64,000 nt of DNA from Acidobacteriota bacterium (GTDB lineage Bacteria > Acidobacteriota > Thermoanaerobaculia > Multivoradales > Multivoraceae). Location: assembly GCA_026707545.1 (NCBI GenBank), contig JAPOWR010000001.1, positions 1,889,778 to 1,953,777 of the forward strand. The letters run 5' to 3'. Under the pieces are notes generated by a model. The model was not told the DNA's origin. It saw nothing but the letters and a program-made list of their open reading frames with translations, and searched no databases. Position numbers and translations under genes: made by a program. Of this stretch, positions 36,103 through 44,035 are shown piece after piece (the first letter of the stretch is position 1; the number at the start of each line of letters is the position of its first letter).

Positions 36103-36768
36103 ATGCAGCACGGTATTGAACCCCGCTACCCTCTCGCTGAGGCGGCAAAGATCGTCGGTATGCCCACCCCTACGCTGCGGACCTGGTTCTGCGGCTGGCC
36201 CACCGGCAAGCCTCCCGTGCTCGCTGCCGACGGACGCGCCGACGCTCCGCTGATCCTCAGCTTCTTCAACGTCGTCGAAGCACGCTTCCTCGATGCGTAT
36301 CGCCGAAGAGGCGTTTCAATGCAACGAGTCCGCCTCGCGCTGGACTTCGTCAGCGAGCATCTGTCCGGATTCGAGCGGCCGCTCCTGAGGCCCGACTTCG
36401 AGACTGACGGGAAGGCCCTGTTCATCGAACTGCAGGAGGCCAGCGAGGCGCCCATGCTTCTGGACGTCACCGGCGGCGGTCAACTCGTTTGGCCGGACGC
36501 GGTCCAGGAGCACTTCAAGTCGCTCGTCTTCGACGACCACGGTGATCCTTCGAGGCTCTGGCTCGATGATCGACACGACGTCATGCTGGATCCGCGCTTC
36601 GGCTGGGGGCTTCCGGTTGTCGCGGGCTCGGGGGTCCGAACTGACGTCCTCTTCGAACGCCTGGAGGCCGGCGAGGGGCTCGACGCCATTGCCGACGACT
36701 TCTCACTGGAGAGGTCCGAGGTCGAGACTGCCGTGGCCTGGGAACGAGCGGCCAGACGGGCCGCGTAG
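36103..36768 (+). CDS. DUF433-type antitoxin
   Basis: A 221-residue protein. The N-terminal part (about 8-45, YPLAEAAKIVGMPTPTLRTW) reads as a MerR/HTH-like DNA-binding unit. The C-terminal part has the DUF433 pattern MLDPRFGWGLPVVAGSGVRTDVLFERLEAGEG..IADDFSL, quoted here in short pieces, with its second HTH. Proteins of this layout are antitoxins for PIN-like toxins, and the next gene is such a toxin, 31 bp downstream. The start is ATG 36103. The inverted repeat directly upstream fits autoregulation. Confidence 0.82.
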   Translation: MQHGIEPRYPLAEAAKIVGMPTPTLRTWFCGWPTGKPPVLAADGRADAPLILSFFNVVEARFLDAYRRRGVSMQRVRLALDFVSEHLSGFERPLLRPDFETDGKALFIELQEASEAPMLLDVTGGGQLVWPDAVQEHFKSLVFDDHGDPSRLWLDDRHDVMLDPRFGWGLPVVAGSGVRTDVLFERLEAGEGLDAIADDFSLERSEVETAVAWERAARRAA

Positions 36769-36799
36769 TCCGTCCCAGCTACGAGGCGAGTGATCCCCG

Positions 36800-37213
36800 A
36801 TGTCGGTTGACCCCGAGGACGACTCTTGCCCGACGTTCTTCTTCGACCGCTCGATCGGCAAGGCCGTGCCGCGGGCTCTCCAAGCCGTGCGTGTACACGC
36901 CGTTTCCCACGATGATCACTACCCGGCGCAGCGGAGAGTTCCGGACGAGACGTGGATCGCCGAACAGACCGAACTCGGGCATGTTCTGGTCACCAAGGAC
37001 AAAGGGGTCCGACACCGAGCTTCCGAGGTCGCAGCCATACGCTCAGCAGACGCGCGACTCCTCGTGCTCACCGATAGGCACGCTAACCGACTCCGGATGT
37101 TGCGAGCGATCATGATCGCTTGGCCGAAGATCGAGAGAATCGTCGATACCGAACTGATCGGTCCGTGGATTGTCACGATCAGCGCCGCCGGAGCGTTCAA
37201 CAAGGTGCTCTGA
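36800..37213 (+). CDS. PIN-like domain toxin (VapC45/DUF5615-like)
   Basis: A 137-residue protein. FFFDRSIGKAVPRAL places Asp16 at the first acidic position, then HDDHYP (38-41), the DETWI block (Asp49/Glu50) and VLVTKDKGVRHR (Asp67), the order of acidic residues in PIN-like RNases of toxin-antitoxin systems. Predicted to cleave RNA when free of its antitoxin. It forms a bicistronic module with the DUF433 gene. Confidence 0.83.
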   Translation: MSVDPEDDSCPTFFFDRSIGKAVPRALQAVRVHAVSHDDHYPAQRRVPDETWIAEQTELGHVLVTKDKGVRHRASEVAAIRSADARLLVLTDRHANRLRMLRAIMIAWPKIERIVDTELIGPWIVTISAAGAFNKVL

Positions 37214-37469
37214 CTCTCCTGACTAGCCGAACAACTGGAGAAGAAGCCTACGAGCCCCGAGAGATGTCTGCCTAGGTTCGCGCGAAACGGGACGAGAGTA
37301 GGGTCCGACGAAGAAACGAAAGGGAATTCTGTCGAATAGTGCCCGTCGACTTGGAGGCGTCTTGCGGGACACAGCAAGCGCAGTGCGCCACGTTTCGCCC
37401 AATTCCAGGCTGCGCCCGGTCGCATCAAGCTTGTTAGCAAGTCGGCATCACCTATGTGGCCACCTACTC

Positions 37470-37479
37470 AAAGGGGATT
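37470..37479 (+). repeat. 10-bp direct repeat flanking the PIN-fusion gene (second copy 39184-39193)
   Basis: AAAGGGGATT occurs at 37470-37479 and again at 39184-39193, one base after the last sense codon region of the PIN-fusion gene, enclosing it with a 1.7-kb separation. It could be an insertion scar or attachment-type duplication, or a coincidence; the copies differ beyond ten bases. Confidence 0.35.
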
Positions 37480-37543
37480 ACAACCCCTGTTACCCACCGG
37501 AAACGCCCGTAGCGTAACGGCCTCGGCACTGTAGCTCACGAAG

Positions 37544-37610
37544 CCGGCCACGGGAACCCCGAGTCCGGTGTGCGGGTCAGACACCGGTCGCTGGCCGGAC
37601 GAGGGTTCCC
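37544..37610. repeat. cluster of nested and overlapping inverted repeats
   Basis: Three matching arm pairs lie within 67 bases: CCGGCCA (37544-37550) with TGGCCGG (37592-37598), GGGAACCC (37552-37559) with GGGTTCCC (37603-37610), and CCGGTGT (37565-37571) with ACACCGG (37581-37587). The first two pairs cross, so they can form only a pseudoknot or exclusive alternatives. A further CCGGCCA copy sits at 37674-37680. This is more structure than the short flanks show elsewhere. Confidence 0.5.
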
Positions 37611-37727
37611 TGCGTTGCCACTCGACCGGTCGGACCGACCTCCCGGGCTACATCGAGACTCGCCGACTTCAGACCGGCCACGCCGGACTCTGGCGTGTAG
37701 TGTCAATCTGCTACGGTTCATGATCCG

Positions 37728-39185
37728 ATGGCCAAGACTGCCCACGTCATTCTCGACACGTCCGTCCTTCTTCGATGCAGGCCGCTTCGGGAGCTACCTT
37801 GGCAGGACTTGCAGTACGGCGATTTAGTTTCACCAGACGAGATTCGTGTGGTGGTTCCCCGCCCTACGCTGATTGAGTTGCAGGCCAAGCGCTACCTAAG
37901 GCAAACGATGAAACGAGCCGAACGTGTATTGGATGAACTGCGTCACAAGCCCACCACGCTGCGGCCTGGCAGCCCCACTGTATCTGTGTGCTCGACCCGT
38001 GACCCACTGCCGTCACCGGAAGCGATGAAAGCTGTCGGGCTAGATCCGGGCTTCGGGCTGACTCCGGGCTGGAGTGACGACTACCTCATCATGTTTGCTC
38101 AGACCCACGCGGAGTCCCACGAGAACGTCGTGCTACTGACCGCAGACGGTCCCCTTTCGGAGCGCGCCGACGAACATCCGGGGGTGACATCCATTCATCT
38201 CTCGCAGGCAGACTACGGAGACTGGTTTCAGGCCCCTAAACCAGATGCAGAGGTGGTCCAGTTGCGACAGCGCGTGGCTGCACTGGAGGCCGATTTCGAG
38301 GTCCACGTTCCGGTCGTGCGCATTTCCTTTGGAACAGACAGCGGCGAACTGACCGCCGTTCATGTTGGCAGTCTGACGGCTGACGAATGGAGCGCTCAGC
38401 GCCAGCGGCTCGAAGCCGCCCTCCCTCAGGTCACCGACTTTGAGTTCGTGGACGTGGGTGCGGCCCGGCTGCTCGCTGGTGGTTTACTAGGCGATCCGCA
38501 GTTAGTCTCCGCTACTCTCAAGGAGAGATCTAAGTACAAGTCCGACTACGCTGAATGGCTTAGTGCCTGCGAGTCGGAAACAGCACTCCATCGCCGTGTG
38601 ATGGAGTGCGTGAGGTTTGTCGTCTGCATCGAGAACATCGGAACGGCTCACGCCAGAACCGTTGAAGTCAACCTCGATGCGCTTGGGTGTCAGATTATGG
38701 ACGCTTCCGATGAGTCGCTGGACCCTCCAGGTTTGGACGAGATGGCGTCCTATCTGTCTCCACCCGAACCGCCGCCGACGGCGCCGGACTTGTTCAAGGA
38801 GCGTTTCGCCTATCGATCATCAGATCTACTGCTGAGTCCGGATCTGGATGTTTCGATAGCGAGGCCGTTTCGAGATGGACCACCGGGCCAGTTCGAGTAC
38901 ACAACAGACAAGCCGTCATTTGAGGAAAGGCTCACTCTCCGCTGCCCGTTGTGGCCCCACGGGGGCGAACCGGTGAAGATTCCGCTGTGGATTCGGTGGA
39001 ACCGCGGGGCAGTTGGCACCAAGAACCAAGTTCGGTGTGCTGTCTCTGTTCGTGTAGGAGCGGAGAACATCGTGGAGCCAGTGCATACCAAGCTCCCCAT
39101 GAAGATAGCGATTCGCCACGAAAGCGGTATCGAGCATGCACGTCGCATGGTTGACGCCATCATCAAGCACCACACCCGTAAGTAA
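37728..39185 (+). CDS. PIN-domain protein with large C-terminal region of unknown fold
   Basis: A 485-residue protein. Residues 1-150 form a PIN nuclease-type domain: Asp10 in HVILDTSVLL, Glu50 in RPTLIELQAK, Asp117/Asp118 in GWSDDYL and Asp140 in VVLLTADG, matching the four acidic positions of PIN folds. A coiled-coil-like stretch (about 175-190) follows, then about 290 residues I do not recognise, with an Ig-like or beta-sandwich feel near residues 280-350 and 410-465 (VVCIENIGTAHARTVEVNL; IPLWIRWNRG). Codons use more A/T than neighbours, which suggests transfer. No antitoxin gene is adjacent on the same strand, so it is not a plain VapC. Confidence 0.82.
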   Translation: MAKTAHVILDTSVLLRCRPLRELPWQDLQYGDLVSPDEIRVVVPRPTLIELQAKRYLRQTMKRAERVLDELRHKPTTLRPGSPTVSVCSTRDPLPSPEAMKAVGLDPGFGLTPGWSDDYLIMFAQTHAESHENVVLLTADGPLSERADEHPGVTSIHLSQADYGDWFQAPKPDAEVVQLRQRVAALEADFEVHVPVVRISFGTDSGELTAVHVGSLTADEWSAQRQRLEAALPQVTDFEFVDVGAARLLAGGLLGDPQLVSATLKERSKYKSDYAEWLSACESETALHRRVMECVRFVVCIENIGTAHARTVEVNLDALGCQIMDASDESLDPPGLDEMASYLSPPEPPPTAPDLFKERFAYRSSDLLLSPDLDVSIARPFRDGPPGQFEYTTDKPSFEERLTLRCPLWPHGGEPVKIPLWIRWNRGAVGTKNQVRCAVSVRVGAENIVEPVHTKLPMKIAIRHESGIEHARRMVDAIIKHHTRK

Positions 39186-39222
39186 AGGGGATTGTATACT
39201 AGGGTTGACAGCGCGAACCGGC

Positions 39223-39663
39223 CTACTCGTCCTCTTCCTCTCCCCGCACGAACATGACCGAGCCGAGGGGGAACTTCGGGCTCTCGTGAGTCTGGGTCGG
39301 GTCCGGCAACTCACCCACCTTGGCTTCGTACTTCCATCTCTTTCCCTTGCGCTCCTCGTGACGGTCGAAGATGAACGCCTTGTGCTGCTTCTGTTTAGGG
39401 TTCGACAGTCGGCCTTTCAGTTGTTTTTCGTCGTCCTCGGTGATGCCTGCCAGCTTGTTGCTGTGTCGTCTTCGATTTTCGGCGACCGTCATGTCGATGC
39501 CGCCCACTTTCCCGTCTTCGTCGGTGACGACGGGGTGCGTCAGCTTCACCGAGACCTTTCCTCCGCCGGGTGGCACTGGTTCCATCAGTTCGACTCCCTC
39601 GATGCGTTGTCCGCCACAGCGGACGATTCCGTTGCCGTGGATGTGGATTTGGCCGTCGCTCAT
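39223..39663 (-). CDS. hypothetical protein
   Basis: A 146-residue charged protein. The N-terminal part (IHIHGNGIVRCGG, PPGGGKVSVKL) is beta-like and the middle is strongly basic (ENRRRHSNK, HEERKGKRWKYEAK), with an acidic end (RGEEEDE). No family was recognised. The ATG is complementary to 39661-39663. It lies 29 bp downstream of another small unknown gene on the same strand, and the pair probably forms one transcript in the accessory region. Confidence 0.6.
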   Translation of the reverse strand: MSDGQIHIHGNGIVRCGGQRIEGVELMEPVPPGGGKVSVKLTHPVVTDEDGKVGGIDMTVAENRRRHSNKLAGITEDDEKQLKGRLSNPKQKQHKAFIFDRHEERKGKRWKYEAKVGELPDPTQTHESPKFPLGSVMFVRGEEEDE

Positions 39664-39692
39664 GCCTGCCTGCCGCCGCGACGGTCCGGAAG

Positions 39693-40052
39693 CTAGGAGT
39701 CCGAAGTCAGGAGGATGAGCCTCAGCTTCTCGTTCAACTGCCTCGCTTCTCGATCCGCGTCTTCGATGCCTTGGTCAAGCACCTGTCGTTTCTCCCGGTA
39801 CGACAGGATGAAGTCGATCTCCTTCGGATTCAGGCCCGCGTGCCGGGCACGACTGCGGTTGTACGCAGCATTGATGGTGAGTTCGTTCCGAACAACTGCC
39901 TTGTAGAGTGCCCGGCGGAGTTCCGCGGTTTCCCGGTTGGCCCGACGTTCATCGACACGTCGTGTGTGCCTCCACAGTCTCCACGCGATGAGCGGCGTCG
40001 CAAGGGCTCCCGCTGCCGCGAAGGTTGCGACGATGAGTGTGGCTACCTCCAT
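39693..40052 (-). CDS. hypothetical single-TM protein
   Basis: A 119-residue protein starting with one membrane helix (about 2-22, EVATLIVATFAAAGALATPLI), then an Arg-rich cytoplasmic helical region with ALYKAVVRNELTINAAYN and a coiled-coil-like tail. The start chosen is the ATG at the beginning of the helix; an ATG 14 codons upstream is also in frame. The layout of a short TM anchor plus helical tail is common in phage- or defence-associated small proteins, but no family is recognised. Confidence 0.55.
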   Translation of the reverse strand: MEVATLIVATFAAAGALATPLIAWRLWRHTRRVDERRANRETAELRRALYKAVVRNELTINAAYNRSRARHAGLNPKEIDFILSYREKRQVLDQGIEDADREARQLNEKLRLILLTSDS

Positions 40053-40062
40053 GTGGCGGGCT

Positions 40063-40402
40063 CTATCCGGTGTGTTGGAATGGGTGTACTCCACAACGGA
40101 GGTCTAGCTGCTCGTTCCAGTCCTCGACTTCCCTGCTCGTCACACCAGAAACCCAAATCCTGCCAGGGACCTCGCTTGGCTCCGATGTCGGCTCTACTCT
40201 GACTCCATACTTCGCGGCGACGGTTTCTAGCGTTTTGCAAAGACTCTCGCCATACCGATCTTCACTTTTCCTCTATGCACGTCTGATCGCCTTTCGTTCT
40301 CCTGTCATCCATTCAACTTCTTGTTCGGCTTGAACGGCATCCGGTTCTTCATCAGCATGGCTCGTGCCACGTCCTCCATCGTAGCGTCGCCGTAGTTTGC
40401 CT
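40063..40402 (-). pseudogene. possible decayed small gene
   Basis: On the minus strand 40063-40272 encodes 69 residues that look protein-like (GESLCKTLETVAAKYGV, PGRIWVSGVTSREVEDW) but has no ATG or early GTG start and is cut upstream by an in-frame TAG at 40273-40275. Similar-looking sequence (EPDAVQAEQEVEWM) continues in the same frame beyond the TAG. A separate short ORF (MEDVARAMLMKNRM) overlaps in another frame. This suggests a remnant with a nonsense or frameshift lesion, but it may also be noise. The remaining sequence to 40462 holds nothing I can support. Confidence 0.3.
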
Positions 40403-40462
40403 AGTGGCGGCGCGAGCAGAGACAGACACTTTGGCGTGAGCCACTCAGCGCCCAGGAGAGTC

Positions 40463-41557
40463 CTAGTACACGCCCACCGTCGTCGCCGACGCCAGCCGCG
40501 CGAACGGCCGCACACCACTGACGCCGTCCCAGGGGTAGTCGGCGTACGGCTTCTCCCGCTCCCCCTCGTCACGCTCGAGGAAGCCGGGCACGAAGAACTC
40601 GCGCGTGAGCGTCGTGAGTCGCACCCGGCCGGTGGCGCCGTAGTCGACGACTTGGTCCGGGTCGTCGGGGTCGACGACCTCGAGCACGGCCCGCGGCTGC
40701 GGCGCGTAGTAGGCGATCGTGTAGCCGTCCGCCGCCGTGACCGGCCGCGACGCGGCCAGGCCCATCAGGGTGTTGCCGTAGGTGGGCGTCATGTAGACGC
40801 CGTCGAGGAGTTCCTCGACCGCGAAGCGGGTCCATTGCGGCGTGAACTCCGTGCCGCCCGAGAAGATGCCCTTGATGCCCGTGTCGGCGAGGGTCTGGCC
40901 GCGATCCTCGAGCGCCAGGCACAGGGACTCCAGCAGCTTCGGAGTCGCAAACATGGCCTGGATGTCGTGACCGGCCGAGAGCACCGTCAGCGCCTGGTCG
41001 ATCACGTGGTCCTTGTAGGCCTCCAGGTGCTCCATCCAGCCCTTCTTGATCAGCTTGATCACCCAGCGCGGGTCGAGGTCGACGCAGAAGCAGATGCCGC
41101 CCCGGTACTGGCAGAGGTGCTCGACCGCCAGACGCAGGCGGCGCGGGCCCGACGGTCCCAGCATCAGCCAGTTGGAACCCGGAGGGAAGTGCTCGTCCGG
41201 CAGACTCGCGCTAAACAACTCGTAGTCCGTGCGGAAGTCGTTGAGCGCCACCCGGCTCTTCGGAATGCCGGTCGTGCCCCCGGTCTCGAACACGTAGATC
41301 GGATCGTCGGCCATCGCCTTCGGCACCCAGCGCCGCACCGGTCCGCCGCGCAGCCACTCGTCCTCGAACGGCGGGACCTTGCGCAAGTCCGCGTAGCAGG
41401 CGACGTCACTGCGCGGGTCGAAGCCGAGCTTCGAAGCGAAGTCCATCCAGAACGGCGTTCCGGTCTCCGGGCTGAAGTGCCACTCCATCATGTCCCGGAC
41501 GTGGGCATCGAGTCGTTCCCTGGCCTGGGCCTGGGCGTCAGCGCTGGCGACTTCCAT
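40463..41557 (-). CDS. ANL-superfamily acyl ligase (PaaK/LuxE-like)
   Basis: A 364-residue AMP-forming ligase-like protein. The P-loop ETGGTTGIPKSR is near residue 90, GIFSGGTEFTP (about 230) and PTYGNTLMGL (about 259) carry the adenylation-domain core, and GATGRVRLTTL is further on. At 364 residues it is short for a full acyl-CoA synthetase (about 430-550), as in the compact PaaK/LuxE-like members. It should activate a carboxylate as an acyl-AMP; whether CoA or a protein thiol accepts it is unknown. It lies downstream of the quinoprotein and Rieske genes on the same strand, 96 bp after the quinoprotein stop. Confidence 0.88.
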   Translation of the reverse strand: MEVASADAQAQARERLDAHVRDMMEWHFSPETGTPFWMDFASKLGFDPRSDVACYADLRKVPPFEDEWLRGGPVRRWVPKAMADDPIYVFETGGTTGIPKSRVALNDFRTDYELFSASLPDEHFPPGSNWLMLGPSGPRRLRLAVEHLCQYRGGICFCVDLDPRWVIKLIKKGWMEHLEAYKDHVIDQALTVLSAGHDIQAMFATPKLLESLCLALEDRGQTLADTGIKGIFSGGTEFTPQWTRFAVEELLDGVYMTPTYGNTLMGLAASRPVTAADGYTIAYYAPQPRAVLEVVDPDDPDQVVDYGATGRVRLTTLTREFFVPGFLERDEGEREKPYADYPWDGVSGVRPFARLASATTVGVY

Positions 41558-41604
41558 CTGCGAACTCCAATCGGGTCGGACCTGCTGTGATCGGCGGCCT
41601 GAAG

Positions 41605-41632
41605 CGGCGGCAGACTACAGCACCAGCCGCCG
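41605..41632 (-). terminator. hairpin downstream of quinoprotein gene
   Basis: CGGCGGC (41605-41611) and GCCGCCG (41626-41632) can pair around a 14-nt loop, 22 bases beyond the minus-strand stop of the quinoprotein gene. There is no T-run, so it would be a weak or processing-type terminator. Confidence 0.3.
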
Positions 41633-41653
41633 AGTTCCCTGCGGGTGAAACCG

Positions 41654-43369
41654 CTAGTCGGGCAGAGCGAAGACCCAGAGCACGCCGCCCTGCGGCACGT
41701 AGGTCCGGGTGCCGATCGCCCCGTCCAGATGGTTCGTGCCGCGCTGGGCGTCGACTCCCCAACCCGACTGGACCGCGATGTACTGCACGCCGTCGACCTC
41801 GAAGGACGTGGGCACGCCGGTGACGCCCGAGTTCGTGCGCTGGCGCCAAAGCAGCTCGCCGGTCGTCGCGTCGAACGCGCGGAAGTAGCGGTCGCTCGTG
41901 CCGCCGACGAAGACGAGACCGCCAGCGGTCGTCAGGACTGGCCCCCACAACTTGCGCTCGAACTCGACGGTCCAGACCTTCTCCCGCGTGTCCAGGTTCC
42001 ACGCCTGCAGTTCGCCGTAGTGATCCGCTCCTTCCCGCGACACGAAGCCACCTTCCATGCCCATGAAGGTGCGGCCCGGGCGGTACTCCTCCTCGACGCC
42101 TTCGAGGTGGGAGCAGGTGTTCTCGTTGGCCGGAATGTAGAGCAGCCTGGTGTCCGGGTTCCAGGCGGCCGGCGGCCAGTTCTTGGCGCCAGACCAGGAC
42201 GGACAGAACACGGCCCGTTCACCCGTGCCCGGGGTCTTCGCCGGGTCGTACTCGGGCCGCCCGGTCTCTGGATCGATCGACGTGAACACGTCCTGGTAGA
42301 CGAACTTCGTCGCGTCCAGGAAACCGATCGAGTCGGCGCTCCGCTCCAGCACCCAGATGTAGGCATTGCGACCGGGATGCACCAGGGCCTTGCGCGTGCT
42401 GCCGCCGCGCTCGACGTCGATGAGCATCGGCGGATCGACCTCGTCCCAGTCCCAACTGTCGTTCCAGTGGTACTGGTGATAGGCCCGGATCGCGCCGGTG
42501 TCCACGTCCAGGGCCAGTACCGAGGTCGAGTACAGGTTGTCGCCCGGACGCGCGTCGCCCATCCAGGGACCGCCGTTGCCGGTGCCCCAGTACGTCAGTC
42601 GCAGGTCGGGGTCGTAGGTGCCGGTGACCCAGACGGAGACGCCGCCGGTGCGCCACGTGTCGCCGGGCCAGGTGTCGTGACCGGGTTCGCCGGGGCCGGG
42701 AATCGTGTAGGTCTTCCAGAGTTCGTCGCCGCTGTCCGCGTCGTAGGCAGCGATGAAGCCGCGAATCCCCCACTCGCCGCCCGAGACGCCGACGAGCACC
42801 TTGCCCTCGACGGCCAGGGGCGCGAGCGTCATGTAGTAGCCGCGGGCGTAGTTCTCGACGGCAGTTTCCCAGACCACCCTTCCCGTCCGCGCGTCAAGCG
42901 CGAAGAGCCGCGCGTCGACGGTGGCGACGTAGACCCGGTCGCCCCAGAGCGCAACGCCGCGGTTGGTCGGGTGCATCTGCTGCAGGTCTTCCGGCAGCTC
43001 GGGCACGAAGCGCCACAGCAATTCGCCCGTGCGCGCGTCCAGCGCCATCACGCGGCTCCCGGGCGTCGTGATGAACATCGTGCCGTCGTTGACGATCGGC
43101 GGCGCCTGGTGACCCTCGTTGATGCTGGTCGAGAACGTCCAGACCGGCGCGAGCGAGGCGACGTTCGAGGTGTCGATCCCGTCGAGCGGGCTGTAGCCCC
43201 AGCCGTCGTACGTGCGGCGGTACATGAGCCAGTTCTCAGGCTCCGGGGCCAGAAGACGCTCCTGGGTGACCGCACGGTAGGCGCGCTCCTGTCCGATCGC
43301 CGGCACCACCGCGGCGCCGAACATGAGGAGGGTGACCGTCCATCGAAGAACCGCTTGCCGATCCACCAT
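41654..43369 (-). CDS. PQQ-dependent quinoprotein dehydrogenase (alcohol dehydrogenase-like)
   Basis: A 571-residue exported beta-propeller dehydrogenase. It has a signal peptide (about 1-26, ending AIGQ) and then tandem W-motif repeats such as ALDARTGELLWRF, ALDARTGRVVWE and AYDADSGDELWK, with GGEWGIRGF (about 215), TGNGGPW and the Asp in PGDNLYSTS, the positions that bind PQQ/calcium and the catalytic base in methanol/ethanol dehydrogenases. No haem c motif CxxCH is present. The vicinal Cys-Cys pair preceding NRGVA in most family members is replaced (QMHPT before NRGVA, about 131-135). Electrons could go to the Rieske partner 2 bp upstream. The ATG is complementary to 43367-43369. Substrate unknown. 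Confidence 0.93.
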   Translation of the reverse strand: MVDRQAVLRWTVTLLMFGAAVVPAIGQERAYRAVTQERLLAPEPENWLMYRRTYDGWGYSPLDGIDTSNVASLAPVWTFSTSINEGHQAPPIVNDGTMFITTPGSRVMALDARTGELLWRFVPELPEDLQQMHPTNRGVALWGDRVYVATVDARLFALDARTGRVVWETAVENYARGYYMTLAPLAVEGKVLVGVSGGEWGIRGFIAAYDADSGDELWKTYTIPGPGEPGHDTWPGDTWRTGGVSVWVTGTYDPDLRLTYWGTGNGGPWMGDARPGDNLYSTSVLALDVDTGAIRAYHQYHWNDSWDWDEVDPPMLIDVERGGSTRKALVHPGRNAYIWVLERSADSIGFLDATKFVYQDVFTSIDPETGRPEYDPAKTPGTGERAVFCPSWSGAKNWPPAAWNPDTRLLYIPANENTCSHLEGVEEEYRPGRTFMGMEGGFVSREGADHYGELQAWNLDTREKVWTVEFERKLWGPVLTTAGGLVFVGGTSDRYFRAFDATTGELLWRQRTNSGVTGVPTSFEVDGVQYIAVQSGWGVDAQRGTNHLDGAIGTRTYVPQGGVLWVFALPD

Positions 43370-43371
43370 CG

Positions 43372-43938
43372 TCAGAACTCCCTCTCGAACCGGATCGTGG
43401 CGCTGAAGCCACCGGCCGCCACGAGAACGCCGTCTCCCTCCGCCCGCAACGGCAGGGAAGGCAATCGACGCGGTGCCGGCCCGGAAATCACTTCGGCTCC
43501 GTCCCTGGGATCGAACTCCGAGTCGTGGCACGAACAGACGAGGAACTCCGTCTCCTCCGACCAGTCCTCGATGTCGCAACCGGTGTGGGGGCAAATCCCC
43601 GAGTACGCGACAACGCCGTCCGCCGACGCGGCCCTGGTCTCCGGAGCCAGCGAGTCCGGGTCGAAGCGCAGCAGCAGCACCTGATTCAGACGCGATCCGT
43701 CGCGGACCGCGCCGCTTGCAGGGTCCATCGCGTAGGAGATCACCTGCTCGCTGACCATCGGCACGTCCTCCACCCGGATCGTCTCTCCCTGGCGTGGCCC
43801 GAAGGCGAACACGAACCGGTCGCCCTCCCGCGGCCGCACCCTGCGCGGATCGTCCTCCTGTGCGTGCAGCACGTGCAGCCCGCGCGCGGTCAGACCCAGA
43901 CCGAGGGCCGATTTGAGAACCGTCCGCCTGTTCTGCAT
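43372..43938 (-). CDS. Rieske 2Fe-2S protein with Tat-type signal
   Basis: A 188-residue exported iron-sulfur protein. The twin-arginine signal is RRTVLKSALGLGL near the N-terminus. Cluster ligands are Cys116/His118 in CPHTGC and Cys135/His138 in CSCHDSEF, and Cys121 and Cys137 match the stabilising disulfide of high-potential Rieske proteins. Folding of the cluster in the cytoplasm before Tat export fits. Its stop is 2 bases before the quinoprotein ATG, so the pair is one unit and the Rieske protein may accept electrons from the quinoprotein or pass them to a cytochrome. Confidence 0.93.
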   Translation of the reverse strand: MQNRRTVLKSALGLGLTARGLHVLHAQEDDPRRVRPREGDRFVFAFGPRQGETIRVEDVPMVSEQVISYAMDPASGAVRDGSRLNQVLLLRFDPDSLAPETRAASADGVVAYSGICPHTGCDIEDWSEETEFLVCSCHDSEFDPRDGAEVISGPAPRRLPSLPLRAEGDGVLVAAGGFSATIRFEREF

Positions 43939-44035
43939 GGCCGGCGAAGGCTAGCAGCCCGGTGCTACGATTCCGCCGCTTCACAACGCTCGATTCATCC
44001 TCCGGCCACCCACCGGCCGCGTACAGGTAACCAGC

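Larger units (their letters stand above)
37214..37727. other. 514-bp non-coding stretch between toxin gene and PIN-fusion gene
   Basis: No convincing ORF. The right half (37540-37727) is full of short inverted repeats, described separately. A 10-base word AAAGGGGATT at 37470-37479 recurs just after the following gene. A tRNA-like fold around 37506-37577 was examined and rejected. The left half appears to be plain sequence. Confidence 0.5.

Noticed and set aside
37506..37577. tRNA-like acceptor pairing (GCCCGTA with TGCGGGT) in the non-coding gap
   Set aside because: The T-loop TTCRA consensus, the D-arm conserved bases and the CCA end are absent, and the T-arm segment does not fold correctly.
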